33,666 bases of DNA from Mesorhizobium sp. B2-3-4 (GTDB lineage Bacteria > Pseudomonadota > Alphaproteobacteria > Rhizobiales > Rhizobiaceae): positions 1 to 33,666 of the forward strand of contig NZ_VFVY01000036.1 in NCBI RefSeq assembly GCF_006442315.1. The letters run 5' to 3'. Under the pieces are notes generated by a model, which did no database searches, was not told the DNA's origin, and was given only the letters and a program-made list of their open reading frames with translations. Shown here one piece after another: positions 15,325-22,320 of the stretch (the stretch's first letter is position 1; every line of letters begins with the position of its first letter). The translations under genes were made by a program, and so were the position numbers.

Positions 15325-15579
15325 TCAAATGTGTGCGCATGAATGTCGGTGTCTCGGGCTGTGGGCGATCAGGCCCGGGATCGCGTTCGTATCGGACGGC
15401 CGGCCCCTGATGATGTTGGCCACCTCGGCATCGGCCTGCTCGAACCAGTAGACCATGTCGTCATGGTCGAGGTCGGCGGCGGCCTTTCTGAGCAACGGCA
15501 GCAGGTTCTGCAGCGCACAGAGCATCTCCCACCGGTTCGGCCGCAAGCCAGCCAGCGCGCACAGGGCTGAGGGCTGCAT
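15325..15579 (-). CDS. Hypothetical small helical protein (second of three)
   Basis: This 84-aa ORF starts three bases after the stop of the preceding ORF, suggesting coupling. It is helical (MLCALQNLLPLLRKAAADLD, then MVYWFEQADAEVANIIRGRP), followed by a polar tail. The helix ending in AEVANIIRGRP resembles YAEAFDVLRGARP of the ORF at 15583-15834, so the two may be distant paralogues. ATG 15579 has only a modest GAAGAG site. A shorter start at the internal Met19 is possible. No family recognised. Confidence 0.55.
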   Translation of the reverse strand: MQPSALCALAGLRPNRWEMLCALQNLLPLLRKAAADLDHDDMVYWFEQADAEVANIIRGRPSDTNAIPGLIAHSPRHRHSCAHI

Positions 15580-15582
15580 TCG

Positions 15583-15834
15583 CTACGCTCTTCTCGGCTG
15601 GGCGTGGTTGTCCTTTGCATGCGTCTTGGGATGCATCGGATTGCCGCTGAGTTGCCCGTGTCGTGCCGGCCGGGCGCCGCGCAGGACGTCGAAGGCCTCG
15701 GCGTAGGCCATGCCGAGCAGATAAGAGATCATCGGAAAGCGGCTCGCTTCCGCCATCTGCACCAGTTCATTGGTCATCGACGCGATGTATTGAAGGCTAT
15801 CGATCTCTGACTGACGTAGGGACTGATTTGCCAT
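15583..15834 (-). CDS. Hypothetical small helical protein (first of three)
   Basis: This 83-aa ORF has a strong ribosome site (AGGAGCAGCAC before ATG 15834). The first 53 residues look helical (EIDSLQYIASMTNELVQMAE; ISYLLGMAYAEAFDVLRG). The last 30 are polar and His/Pro-rich. It begins 65 bp after the SagB-like gene on the same strand. Its second helix resembles that of the next ORF. No family recognised; the context ties it to the putative peptide-modification locus. Confidence 0.65.
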   Translation of the reverse strand: MANQSLRQSEIDSLQYIASMTNELVQMAEASRFPMISYLLGMAYAEAFDVLRGARPARHGQLSGNPMHPKTHAKDNHAQPRRA

Positions 15835-15899
15835 GTGCTGCTCCTGTCATCGGATGGAACTCAGGCAACGCGTACTGGCTACACTGCATGTTGAGACGG

Positions 15900-16964
15900 C
15901 TAATTGATCGAGCGGCCCGCCTCGTGCGGGCCAGGTTCGGGGGTCGAGAGGGTCAATGCATAAATCGGTGCGTCGGTCAGGCGGTCGAGACCCAGAAGGC
16001 GCTTGATCGCCGAATGGCTCAGCGCCGCCGTGGGACAGGCCGACAGGCCGTGCCTGGTTGCCGCCAACATCATGTTCTGGCCGATATGGCCGGCTTCGAT
16101 CAGCACGACGCGATAGGCGTTGGCATCGTTATATTTCCACATGGTGCGGTCGAGCCTGGCGCACAGCAGAACCAGGCACGGCATGGCGTCGGCCCATTCC
16201 TGTCCGCCGACGAGTTCCGATATCTTCGGCAAATGATTGGCCGAGATCCTGCCGAGGTCATGATCGGCGGCGGAATAGTGATAGACGCCGGGTTCCAAGC
16301 CGTCGACGCCGGGCGCAACCACATAGGCCTCGTAGGGATTTCGCGCACCACCCGAAGGGGTCATGCCGAGCGGCAGCGCGCCGACGCAGTTGCTGGTCTC
16401 GCCGGTGATGCCCATGCCGGCGAAGAGGCAATCGGAAAGCTGCCGCGAGGTGATGGTGGGCGCCGCCGCGGTGCGGTTGGTGCGGCGGCGGGCCATCAAG
16501 GTCAGAAGTTCGTTATCGGCCAGTGCGTCCGGCAGGCGGATGGCGCCCTTTGAATTCTTGAGCAGGAGGTCTGGCTGCGCGACGTGACCGGCACGCTCGA
16601 TCTGCCGTGCCTCCGCCTGTTCGATGGTCATGAACTCGCTGTCCTGGACGCAGAAATGCATCAGCGCGGTCGGCAGACCCCAACCCCATTGCCCGGAGAA
16701 CTGTGTTTCCTGTTCGGCAAGCGGCGAGCCGGCGGCAACGAGGGCGGAGAAATCGAGCAATTGCGGGATGACGGCATTCAGGTCGGCCTTCGACCAGCCA
16801 TGGGCGTGCGCGATCTCGGCCGCCGAGGCCCATTCGTCCCAGGAAGCAAGCAGACCGACCACTTCGGGGCTGCATTCGAAGACGCTTCTGGTCAGGAAGT
16901 TGCAGGCCGTGACCTTGTTGGTCCCGGGGTAGAAGACGAGCGTTTTTGAAGAGCGCATTTTCAT
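15900..16964 (-). CDS. SagB-like / peptide-maturation flavin dehydrogenase
   Basis: This 354-aa protein has an N-terminal domain of about 140 residues (CNFLTRSVFECSPEVV; winged-helix-like EWASAAEIAHAHGWS at about 44-58). The C-terminal domain is nitroreductase-fold, of the SagB/McbC type. FMN-site landmarks are RRRTNR (159-164), PSGGARNPYE (203-212), GLEPGVYHY (222-230), KYNDANAYR (277-285) and EAGHIGQNMMLAA (290-302). The KY pair (277-278) matches the position implicated in catalysis by azoline dehydrogenases. In RiPP pathways such enzymes oxidise azolines to azoles. No cyclodehydratase is encoded here, so the reaction may differ. ATG 16964 has a weak site; Met3 (16958) is an alternative. 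A 31-aa ORF lies 65 bp upstream and is the likely substrate gene. Confidence 0.88.
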   Translation of the reverse strand: MKMRSSKTLVFYPGTNKVTACNFLTRSVFECSPEVVGLLASWDEWASAAEIAHAHGWSKADLNAVIPQLLDFSALVAAGSPLAEQETQFSGQWGWGLPTALMHFCVQDSEFMTIEQAEARQIERAGHVAQPDLLLKNSKGAIRLPDALADNELLTLMARRRTNRTAAAPTITSRQLSDCLFAGMGITGETSNCVGALPLGMTPSGGARNPYEAYVVAPGVDGLEPGVYHYSAADHDLGRISANHLPKISELVGGQEWADAMPCLVLLCARLDRTMWKYNDANAYRVVLIEAGHIGQNMMLAATRHGLSACPTAALSHSAIKRLLGLDRLTDAPIYALTLSTPEPGPHEAGRSIN

Positions 16965-17029
16965 GATGCTGAATGCCGTTTGTGAATGCGGAGCGCCGAC
17001 AGGCCAATGCCCGCCGGCGCCAAACGACT

Positions 17030-17125
17030 TCAGCGCTTGTTGTAGTGCATGCCCTGCGAGAAGAAGACGGTCTGCGTGCCAGCGGCAACCGTCAGCTTCG
17101 GGGCATTGTTCACTTTCTTGGCCAT
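17030..17125 (-). CDS. 31-aa peptide, candidate modified-peptide precursor
   Basis: This tiny ORF reads from ATG 17125 (AGGG 6-9 bases upstream) or from ATG 17131 (33 aa, adding MK). It starts MAKKVNNAPKLTV and ends TVFFSQGMHYNKR. The N-terminus is basic and short. The C-terminus has Thr/Ser/Gln, a Phe pair, and Met-His-Tyr. It has no Cys, so any heterocycles would have to come from Thr/Ser (Thr12, Thr18, Thr20, Ser24). It lies 65 bp before the SagB-like gene on the same strand and has a conspicuous leader. It is too short for standard gene finders. The precursor role is inferred from adjacency; no known precursor family is recognised. Confidence 0.6.
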   Translation of the reverse strand: MAKKVNNAPKLTVAAGTQTVFFSQGMHYNKR

Positions 17126-17140
17126 TTTCATCCCTTTCCC

Positions 17141-17182
17141 GACCCCTGATGGGATCTGTTGAAAGACCCCCTCAATGGGATC
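17141..17182 (-). promoter_or_regulatory. Tandem palindromes in the leader of the 31-aa peptide gene
   Basis: Read on the minus strand, GATCCC-ATTGAG-GGGGTC (17165-17182) and GATCCC-ATCA-GGGGTC (17141-17156) are near-identical inverted repeats, each with one G-T pair. Their centres are 25 bp apart and they end about 10 bases before the first start codon. They could be two operator sites for the neighbouring regulator or two leader hairpins controlling translation. Confidence 0.5.
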
Positions 17183-17365
17183 CGCGAGAAGAAAGGTAAG
17201 GTCGAAAGAGTTAATGGTTTGTTAAAATTGTAGTAAAGCGAACGTGATCTAAAATATCTTTCTTGTCGGTAAAGTCTAAAAAATCGATTTTACTCAGATA
17301 TGGAGTAGGCAATCGCTAGCATACGCTCTTTCGGGATACTCTTGTTCTTATTTAGCGTAATCAGG
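17183..17365 (-). promoter_or_regulatory. AT-rich promoter region of the peptide locus
   Basis: This 183-bp stretch is far more AT-rich than the rest of the window. It contains the perfect palindrome AAAATCGATTTT (17280-17291) and two TCTAAAA direct repeats near 17249 and 17275. No gene is visible. It should carry the promoter of the 31-aa peptide/SagB operon, lying just after the regulator gene on the same strand. I cannot assign a specific -35/-10 pair. Confidence 0.5.
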
Positions 17366-18115
17366 CTAGGCCAGACCGTCGCGGGCGAGGCTGACGACGA
17401 TCTGATCGATGCCGGGATCGTCGAGGCTGACGACATGCGCCATGCGGATCGCTTGCCTGGGCCGGATGTTGGACATGTCCTGCCGCATGATGACCGATAC
17501 GAAGGCCGGCCCGGCTTCGGTCAGAAGCATGGCCTTGCCCGTGAGCACGGGTTCGGAGATCGGCGCCCATTGCACCGAGATCAGCGACGGCTCGCCGGTC
17601 TGGCGGCGGTTGACGCCGCTGAAATAGATCCAGTTGAGGCGCGAGATCGCCACGCCATAGTGATTGCCGCGGGCCCGCGCCCATGTCGAGCCGCGGCGCT
17701 CCGACCACCCGGTGACCCTGCGGAATGTGACCAGTTCGGCTTCCCGCCGTATGAAGGTGATGGCCCGCACCATCAGGTCGGATCGGCCGGGGATCGAAAA
17801 ATAGGTGAAATAAGTCCCGCCCGCGATCGACGGGGCGGGCGGGCGGATCATCTGGGTGAACAGGCTTTCGGAAATCGGCGGCAGACCGGGAGCGGCGGGC
17901 TCGGGGCTACCGGGGTCTTGGTACAGTTCGGCTTCGTCGATGCGAAAATAATCGCAGATCAGCTTGGCGGTGGCCTTGTTGGGGACGGTCTGTCCTTGCA
18001 GGTAGCGCTCGAACTGCGTGCGGTTGATGCCCAACTCACGGCATACCGCGCTGACGGAAGCATGGTCCTTGCAGAGCCGCCTGAGATTTGCAGCGAGGTT
18101 CTCGCGAATGGACAC
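17366..18115 (-). CDS. XRE-type helix-turn-helix transcriptional regulator
   Basis: This 249-aa protein has an N-terminal Cro/CI-like DNA-binding domain (about 1-65). The HTH is SAVCRELGINRTQFERYLQGQTVPNKATAKLICDYF, a typical XRE signature. A proline-rich linker (70-90) and a C-terminal domain of about 150 residues with no recognisable catalytic motif follow; the latter is perhaps a ligand-sensing region (TYFTYFSIPGR, YGVAISRLNWIYFSG). The start is GTG 18115 with a weak ribosome site; no in-frame ATG lies near. It is the first gene of the leftward group, and the peptide promoter lies directly downstream. Control of that promoter is inferred from position. Confidence 0.85.
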   Translation of the reverse strand: MSIRENLAANLRRLCKDHASVSAVCRELGINRTQFERYLQGQTVPNKATAKLICDYFRIDEAELYQDPGSPEPAAPGLPPISESLFTQMIRPPAPSIAGGTYFTYFSIPGRSDLMVRAITFIRREAELVTFRRVTGWSERRGSTWARARGNHYGVAISRLNWIYFSGVNRRQTGEPSLISVQWAPISEPVLTGKAMLLTEAGPAFVSVIMRQDMSNIRPRQAIRMAHVVSLDDPGIDQIVVSLARDGLA

Positions 18116-18436
18116 TTGATTGCTTTCGCAGGCGGATTCTTCATTTCTACTCGAAATCCGTATAGCGCTTTCGGTCGCCCCCGCCGAAACGCCTTGTCAC
18201 AACACACAGAAAAAACTGATTTGAGAACGCCAGTCTAATGGGGCGGCTTCCAAAAAAAATAGCGCCGATCCGACAGCCAGTATCGCCATAAGTCCAATTG
18301 ACAAGCATTTCCGCCTCGGGAACCGCGAAATCGCCTTCGACTATTTTTGAGGGGATTGGCGCTACACCCGCATCGCGCGACAACGAACGCGGCATAGCCT
18401 TGCCGGCACGGTAGAGGTGGAGAACGATTATTCCGC
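18116..18436. other. Intergenic gap, no gene seen
   Basis: This 321-bp stretch lies between the XRE-type regulator start and the tRNA-Ala 3' end. It should hold the regulator's promoter. I see no conserved motif, strong hairpin or believable ORF. A minus-strand open frame crossing into the tRNA is a translation of the tRNA itself and was rejected. Confidence 0.5.
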
Positions 18437-18512
<76 letters not shown>

Positions 18513-18661
18513 GTCCAGCGGATGGCGCATTTATCGGGCGGCGCGGTTTCCTGTCAAGGCGGCGTTTTGCCGAAAAACCCGACCGCCGTTCGTGCGGTGG
18601 AACCCCACCCTTGCCGGTTTGGCGCGCAATGGCTACATGTCGGCAACAATTGGAGACCGGC

Positions 18662-18955
18662 ATGCTCGCCCTCATTCAAACCATCGTCATGGCGCTCGAC
18701 CTCTATTGGTGGGTCATCATCGCCTCCGCGATCTTTTCCTGGCTCTATGCCTTCAATGTCGTCAACTCGCGCAACCAGTTCGTGGGCAGCATCGGCAACA
18801 TGCTCTACCGGCTGACCGAGCCGGCGTTGCGGCCTATCCGCCGCTTCATGCCCGACCTTGGCGGCATCGACATCTCGCCGATCATCCTGCTGCTGATCCT
18901 GTTCTTCCTCCGGCAGTTCATCCTCACCACCGTAGCGCCGCTGCTGCTGGCCTGA
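18662..18955 (+). CDS. YggT family membrane protein
   Basis: This 97-aa inner-membrane protein has two hydrophobic regions (about 3-30 and 68-95) around a loop with the family motif YRLTEPALRPIRRFMPDLGGIDISPI. ATG 18662 has GGAGACC upstream; earlier in-frame ATGs lack a ribosome site. YggT proteins are small membrane proteins of uncertain role, linked in other bacteria to osmotic stress or cell division. It is eight bases upstream of a DUF167 gene, the usual neighbour, and almost certainly cotranscribed. Confidence 0.93.
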   Translation: MLALIQTIVMALDLYWWVIIASAIFSWLYAFNVVNSRNQFVGSIGNMLYRLTEPALRPIRRFMPDLGGIDISPIILLLILFFLRQFILTTVAPLLLA

Positions 18956-18962
18956 CGCTCGC

Positions 18963-19277
18963 ATGAGCGGTCCGTTCCGTATTCGCGAGAACGGCATCGA
19001 ACTGTTCGTGCGGCTGACGCCGAAAGCGGCGATGGACCGGATCGACGGTGTCGAGACGGCCGCGGACGGACGCAGTCACCTCAAGGCGCGGGTTCGCGCC
19101 TTGCCCGAGAATGGCGCCGCCAATCAAGCGCTGGAGAAGCTAGTCGCCAGGGCGCTCGGGATGCCGGCGTCAAGCGTGTCGGTGGTTGCCGGCGGCACGG
19201 CGCGGCTGAAGACGCTGCGCGTCGTTGGCGAACCGGGGACGCTGGCAAGGAGCGTCGAAGCGCTCCGCGGCAACTGA
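18963..19277 (+). CDS. DUF167 (YggU) family protein
   Basis: This 104-aa soluble protein shows the DUF167 landmarks: VRLTPKAAMDRIDGV near the start, LKARVRALPENGAANQALEKLVARALG in the middle, and VVAGGTARLKTLRVVG near the end. The biochemical function of the family is unknown. The start codon is seven bases after yggT. A solitary half-repeat follows downstream. Confidence 0.93.
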   Translation: MSGPFRIRENGIELFVRLTPKAAMDRIDGVETAADGRSHLKARVRALPENGAANQALEKLVARALGMPASSVSVVAGGTARLKTLRVVGEPGTLARSVEALRGN

Positions 19278-19328
19278 AGCACTTGGCGGACAACCCGTTG
19301 AGAGCACTTCGGTCGATTGTCGCAGCTC

Positions 19329-19385
19329 GGCGTCGCCCCTCATTGTCCTGCCGGGCATTTCTCCCCGTATCGTGACGGGAGAAAG
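19329..19385. repeat. Palindromic intergenic repeat, solo half (copy 2)
   Basis: Only the left half of the MITE-like element is present: a GGCGTCGCCCCTCAT-like terminus, CCTGCCGGGCAT, and a hairpin of TTTCTCCCCGT with ACGGGAGAAA, one G shorter than in copies 1 and 3. It sits between the DUF167 and RpiR genes, which converge, and could serve as a bidirectional terminator. Confidence 0.75.
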
Positions 19386-19394
19386 ACGCTGCAA

Positions 19395-20276
19395 TCAATC
19401 CCCCAGCGGCAAACGCGGATCATCGACCTTCAGCGTGTTCACGCTCTGCTTGATGCGGCGCAGGTTCTCCAGCACCTTGGGACCGCGCGTCTCGGCAACC
19501 GTCGTCACGATCATGTCGACGATCGCCAGCAGCGCATAGCGCGACGAGGTCGGCTTGTAGATGTTGCCGTCTTCCAGCGGCTGTAAATGGATGACGGTGT
19601 CGGCGGCCTTGGCAAGCGCGGAGTCCGGGGCGGTGACGGCCACCGTGGCGGCGCCATATTGCTGGGCGACCTGCACCGCCTCGATGACCGAGCGCGCATA
19701 GCCGGAGACCGAGAAGGCGACCACGGTTGTGTCCGGCGTGGCGACGGCGGCGTACATGCGCTGCAACTGGCCATCGATCTGCGCCAGAACCGGCAGGCCG
19801 AGCCGGAACAGGCGGTTCTGCATCTCGGTCGCCATCATCGAGGAAATACCACCCGAACCGATGCACAGCACATTGCCTGACGCCGCGAGACGCGCGGCGA
19901 CGTCGACAAGCGTCGTCATGTCGAGGTTCTCGCTGGCGCGCTGGATGGCTGTGACGGCCGCTTCGGTGATGGCCGAGGCAATGCGCTGCTCGCGCGCGTC
20001 GCGGCTCAATGGCTCCGGCGACAGATACTGGCCGCCAATGGCGATCGCCTGCGCCAGGTAGAATTTGAAGTCGCGCAGGCCCTCGCAGCCGAGGTTGCGG
20101 CAGAAGCGGGTGACTGTCGGCTCGCTGACGCCGACGCGCGCGGCGATTTCCGAAATCGCCGCCTTGGAGGCGAAGTCGAGGTCGGACAGGACGAGACCGG
20201 CCAGCCGGCGATCCGACTTGGTGCCATCCTGCGACATCAGTTGCAGCCGCGTGATGATGTCGGCCGGCGTCTTCAT
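19395..20276 (-). CDS. MurR/RpiR family transcriptional regulator
   Basis: This 293-aa protein has an N-terminal RpiR HTH domain (1-75; ISEIAARVGVSEPTVTRFCRNLGCEGLRDFKF) and a C-terminal SIS sugar-phosphate-binding domain (about 120-260; NVLCIGSGGISSMMA and TVVAFSVSGYARSVIEAV). Such regulators sense phosphosugars or sugar acids. It follows the ABC ATPase gene by 16 bp on the same strand and is likely cotranscribed. It probably controls the divergent operons of the importer locus. ATG 20276 has a weak site (GGAAAC). Confidence 0.94.
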   Translation of the reverse strand: MKTPADIITRLQLMSQDGTKSDRRLAGLVLSDLDFASKAAISEIAARVGVSEPTVTRFCRNLGCEGLRDFKFYLAQAIAIGGQYLSPEPLSRDAREQRIASAITEAAVTAIQRASENLDMTTLVDVAARLAASGNVLCIGSGGISSMMATEMQNRLFRLGLPVLAQIDGQLQRMYAAVATPDTTVVAFSVSGYARSVIEAVQVAQQYGAATVAVTAPDSALAKAADTVIHLQPLEDGNIYKPTSSRYALLAIVDMIVTTVAETRGPKVLENLRRIKQSVNTLKVDDPRLPLGD

Positions 20277-20292
20277 ATTTGAGTTTCCGTGG

Positions 20293-21363
20293 TCATCTCA
20301 GCGGCAGGCCTGTCGCCTTGTCGAACAGGTGGATGTTGCCGGGATCGACGGAGACCGGCAGCATATCGCCCGGCCGGACCGGCACCCGGTCGCGGAACAC
20401 GGCGCGTATCGTGTCGGCGCCGATGGCGCCGTAGACATGGGTTTCGGAGCCGGTCGGCTCGACGACGTCGACCTTGAGCGCCATGGCATCAGCGGCTTCG
20501 CCGACGATGAAATGCTCTGGCCGGATGCCGGCCTCCACGGCACTGCCAGCCGGCAGCGGCTTGCCGGCCAGCGCCAGCCGCCCGCCGCCGGCCGATTCGA
20601 ACCATGTCCTCTCGGGGGTTGTCCTGAGAGCGCCAGAAACAAAGCTCATCGACGGCGAGCCGAGGAAGCCGGCGACGAACTTGTTGGCCGGCCGGTCATA
20701 GAGCTCGAGCGGCGCGCCGACCTGCTGAATCCTGCCGCGGTCCATCACCACGATGCGGTCGGCCATGGTCATGGCCTCGATCTGGTCGTGGGTGACGTAG
20801 ACGATGGTCGACTTCAGGCGCTGGTGCAGCGCCTTGATCTCGGTACGCATCTGCACGCGCAATTGCGCGTCGAGATTGCTGAGCGGCTCGTCGAACAGGA
20901 ACACCGAGGGTTCGCGCACGATGGCGCGACCCATGGCGACGCGCTGGCGCTGGCCACCCGAGAGCTGGCGAGGGTAACGGTCGAGATAGGAGAACAGGTT
21001 GAGGACGCCGGAAGCCTTCTTGACCTTCTCGTCGATATCAGCGCGGCTTTCGCCCCGGATCTTGGGGCCGAAGCCGATATTGCCGGAAGCCTTCAGATGC
21101 GGAAACAGCGCATAGGACTGGAACACCATGGCGATGTTGCGCTGCTGTGGCGGCAGGTCGTTGGCGCGCACGCCGCCGATCAGGAGATCGCCTGAACTGA
21201 TCGTCTCCAATCCCGCCAGCATGCGCAGCAAGGTCGACTTGCCGCAGCCGGACGGGCCGACCAGCACCACGAACTCGCCACTCCCGATGTCGAGGCTGAC
21301 CTCCTCGAGGATCTTGTGCTGGCCGAAGGATTTGGACAGGTTGCGAAACTGGACGTCGGTCAT
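20293..21363 (-). CDS. ABC transporter ATP-binding protein (UgpC/MalK type)
   Basis: This 356-aa ATPase of carbohydrate importers has Walker A GPSGCGKST at about 36, Q-loop MVFQSYALFPH, signature LSGGQRQR at about 132, Walker B VFLFDEPLSNLD, and H-loop VTHDQ. A C-terminal TOBE-type regulatory domain (about 240-356) is typical of MalK/UgpC. It would power the permeases at 23887-25577. ATG 21363 has GGGAG seven bases upstream. GTG 21369, overlapping the SDR stop as GTGA, is an alternative. The gene follows the SDR by two bases. Confidence 0.94.
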   Translation of the reverse strand: MTDVQFRNLSKSFGQHKILEEVSLDIGSGEFVVLVGPSGCGKSTLLRMLAGLETISSGDLLIGGVRANDLPPQQRNIAMVFQSYALFPHLKASGNIGFGPKIRGESRADIDEKVKKASGVLNLFSYLDRYPRQLSGGQRQRVAMGRAIVREPSVFLFDEPLSNLDAQLRVQMRTEIKALHQRLKSTIVYVTHDQIEAMTMADRIVVMDRGRIQQVGAPLELYDRPANKFVAGFLGSPSMSFVSGALRTTPERTWFESAGGGRLALAGKPLPAGSAVEAGIRPEHFIVGEAADAMALKVDVVEPTGSETHVYGAIGADTIRAVFRDRVPVRPGDMLPVSVDPGNIHLFDKATGLPLR

Positions 21364-21365
21364 GG

Positions 21366-22136
21366 TCACGCTCCCAATATGTCGTCGATGAACGGCAGGC
21401 AGCCGGCGGTCAGTCCCGCATCCACGGGCATCACCACGCCTGTTACGCCCGAGGCCCGGTCGGAAGCAAGGAAGGCGATCGCTTCCGCCACCTCCGCGGC
21501 ATTGACGATGCGGCCAAGCGGATAGAGCCGCTGCAGCTTGCCGATGACGTCGGGGTTCTTGGCCAGGCGGTGGTCCCAGGCGGCGGTGCGGATCGATCCG
21601 GGGCAGACGACATTGGCGCGCACGCCGCTGCGGCCGAGCTCAACGGCGATCGATTTGGCATAGGCGTTGATGCCGGCCTTGGCGGCGGCATACGCGGGGT
21701 TGCCGAAATGCGCGATGGCGTTGACGGAAGAAACGAAGACGACGCTGCCCGAGCCGCGCGCGGCCATGGCCTTGGCAATGGGGTCGGCGAACATCATCAC
21801 GCCGGTCAGGTTGAGGTCGAGTTCATGCTCGATCCTGTCCGCCGTCAACGCCTCGAGCGTCTCGGCCCGGGTCCAGCCGGCATTGTTGATCAGGATGTCG
21901 GGAACGCCGTCCGTTTCGAGCACGGCGGCAATCGCGGCTTCGACCGAAGTCCGGTCGAGAAGGTCGAAGACATGGCGTGAGGCAAGGTGCGGGCTCGCCA
22001 GCGCCGCCTCGGACTGGTCGCAGCCGACCACGCGCGCGCCCCTGCCGGCCAGCAGGGCGACGATCGCCGAGCCGAGGCCGCCACCGGCGCCGGTGACAAG
22101 GACGGTCCTGCCTTCGAATTCGGCTCTCGACACCAC
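21366..22136 (-). CDS. SDR family oxidoreductase of the importer locus
   Basis: This 256-aa classical short-chain dehydrogenase has TGAGGGLG (15-22), Asp40 suggesting NAD preference, NNAG at 84-87, catalytic Ser at about 137, and Tyr149/Lys153 as YAAAK. It probably oxidises or reduces the imported sugar, polyol or sugar acid, but the substrate is unknown. The start is GTG 22136 (or the adjacent GTG 22133), with GAGGAG 10-13 bases upstream; no ATG is near. It heads the leftward operon SDR-ATPase-RpiR, divergent from the binding-protein gene. Confidence 0.93.
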   Translation of the reverse strand: MVSRAEFEGRTVLVTGAGGGLGSAIVALLAGRGARVVGCDQSEAALASPHLASRHVFDLLDRTSVEAAIAAVLETDGVPDILINNAGWTRAETLEALTADRIEHELDLNLTGVMMFADPIAKAMAARGSGSVVFVSSVNAIAHFGNPAYAAAKAGINAYAKSIAVELGRSGVRANVVCPGSIRTAAWDHRLAKNPDVIGKLQRLYPLGRIVNAAEVAEAIAFLASDRASGVTGVVMPVDAGLTAGCLPFIDDILGA

Positions 22137-22320
22137 GGCGCTCGCTCCTCACGCAAGTCAGGCAGATGCCGGCAGGCTAAAGAATGAAATGTAATTAAGC
22201 AACATGATAATCCGCTTGCATGCGGCAAATTCATGGATAATGTAGGAAAGTCACAAATAAATCTTGTGCCAGCACCGGCACAAGGAGCGCGAAAAGCGTG
22301 CACCAAATGGGAGAGATCAG
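22137..22320. promoter_or_regulatory. Divergent control region of the importer locus, with an 8-bp inverted repeat
   Basis: This AT-rich 184-bp gap separates the SDR and binding-protein genes. CTTGTGCC-AGCACC-GGCACAAG (22263-22284) is a perfect 8-bp inverted repeat ending 36 bases before the binding-protein start. CCGC-TTGCAT-GCGG lies at 22212-22225, flanked by direct repeats CATGATAAT (22203) and CATGGATAAT (22232). These are candidate sites for the RpiR regulator or a leader hairpin. GATAATG at about 22236 could be a -10 element. Confidence 0.45.

Noticed and set aside
15369..15620. Alternative minus-strand frame overlapping the second small helical ORF
   Set aside because: Arg/Ser-rich without coherent helices, and less consistent with the spacing of neighbouring ORFs.
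15900..16964. Reading the SagB-like protein as an ordinary detoxifying nitroreductase
   Set aside because: Its length, N-terminal domain and the SagB-type motifs (GARNPYE, KYNDANAYR, GHIGQN) fit peptide-oxidising dehydrogenases better; activity still needs testing.
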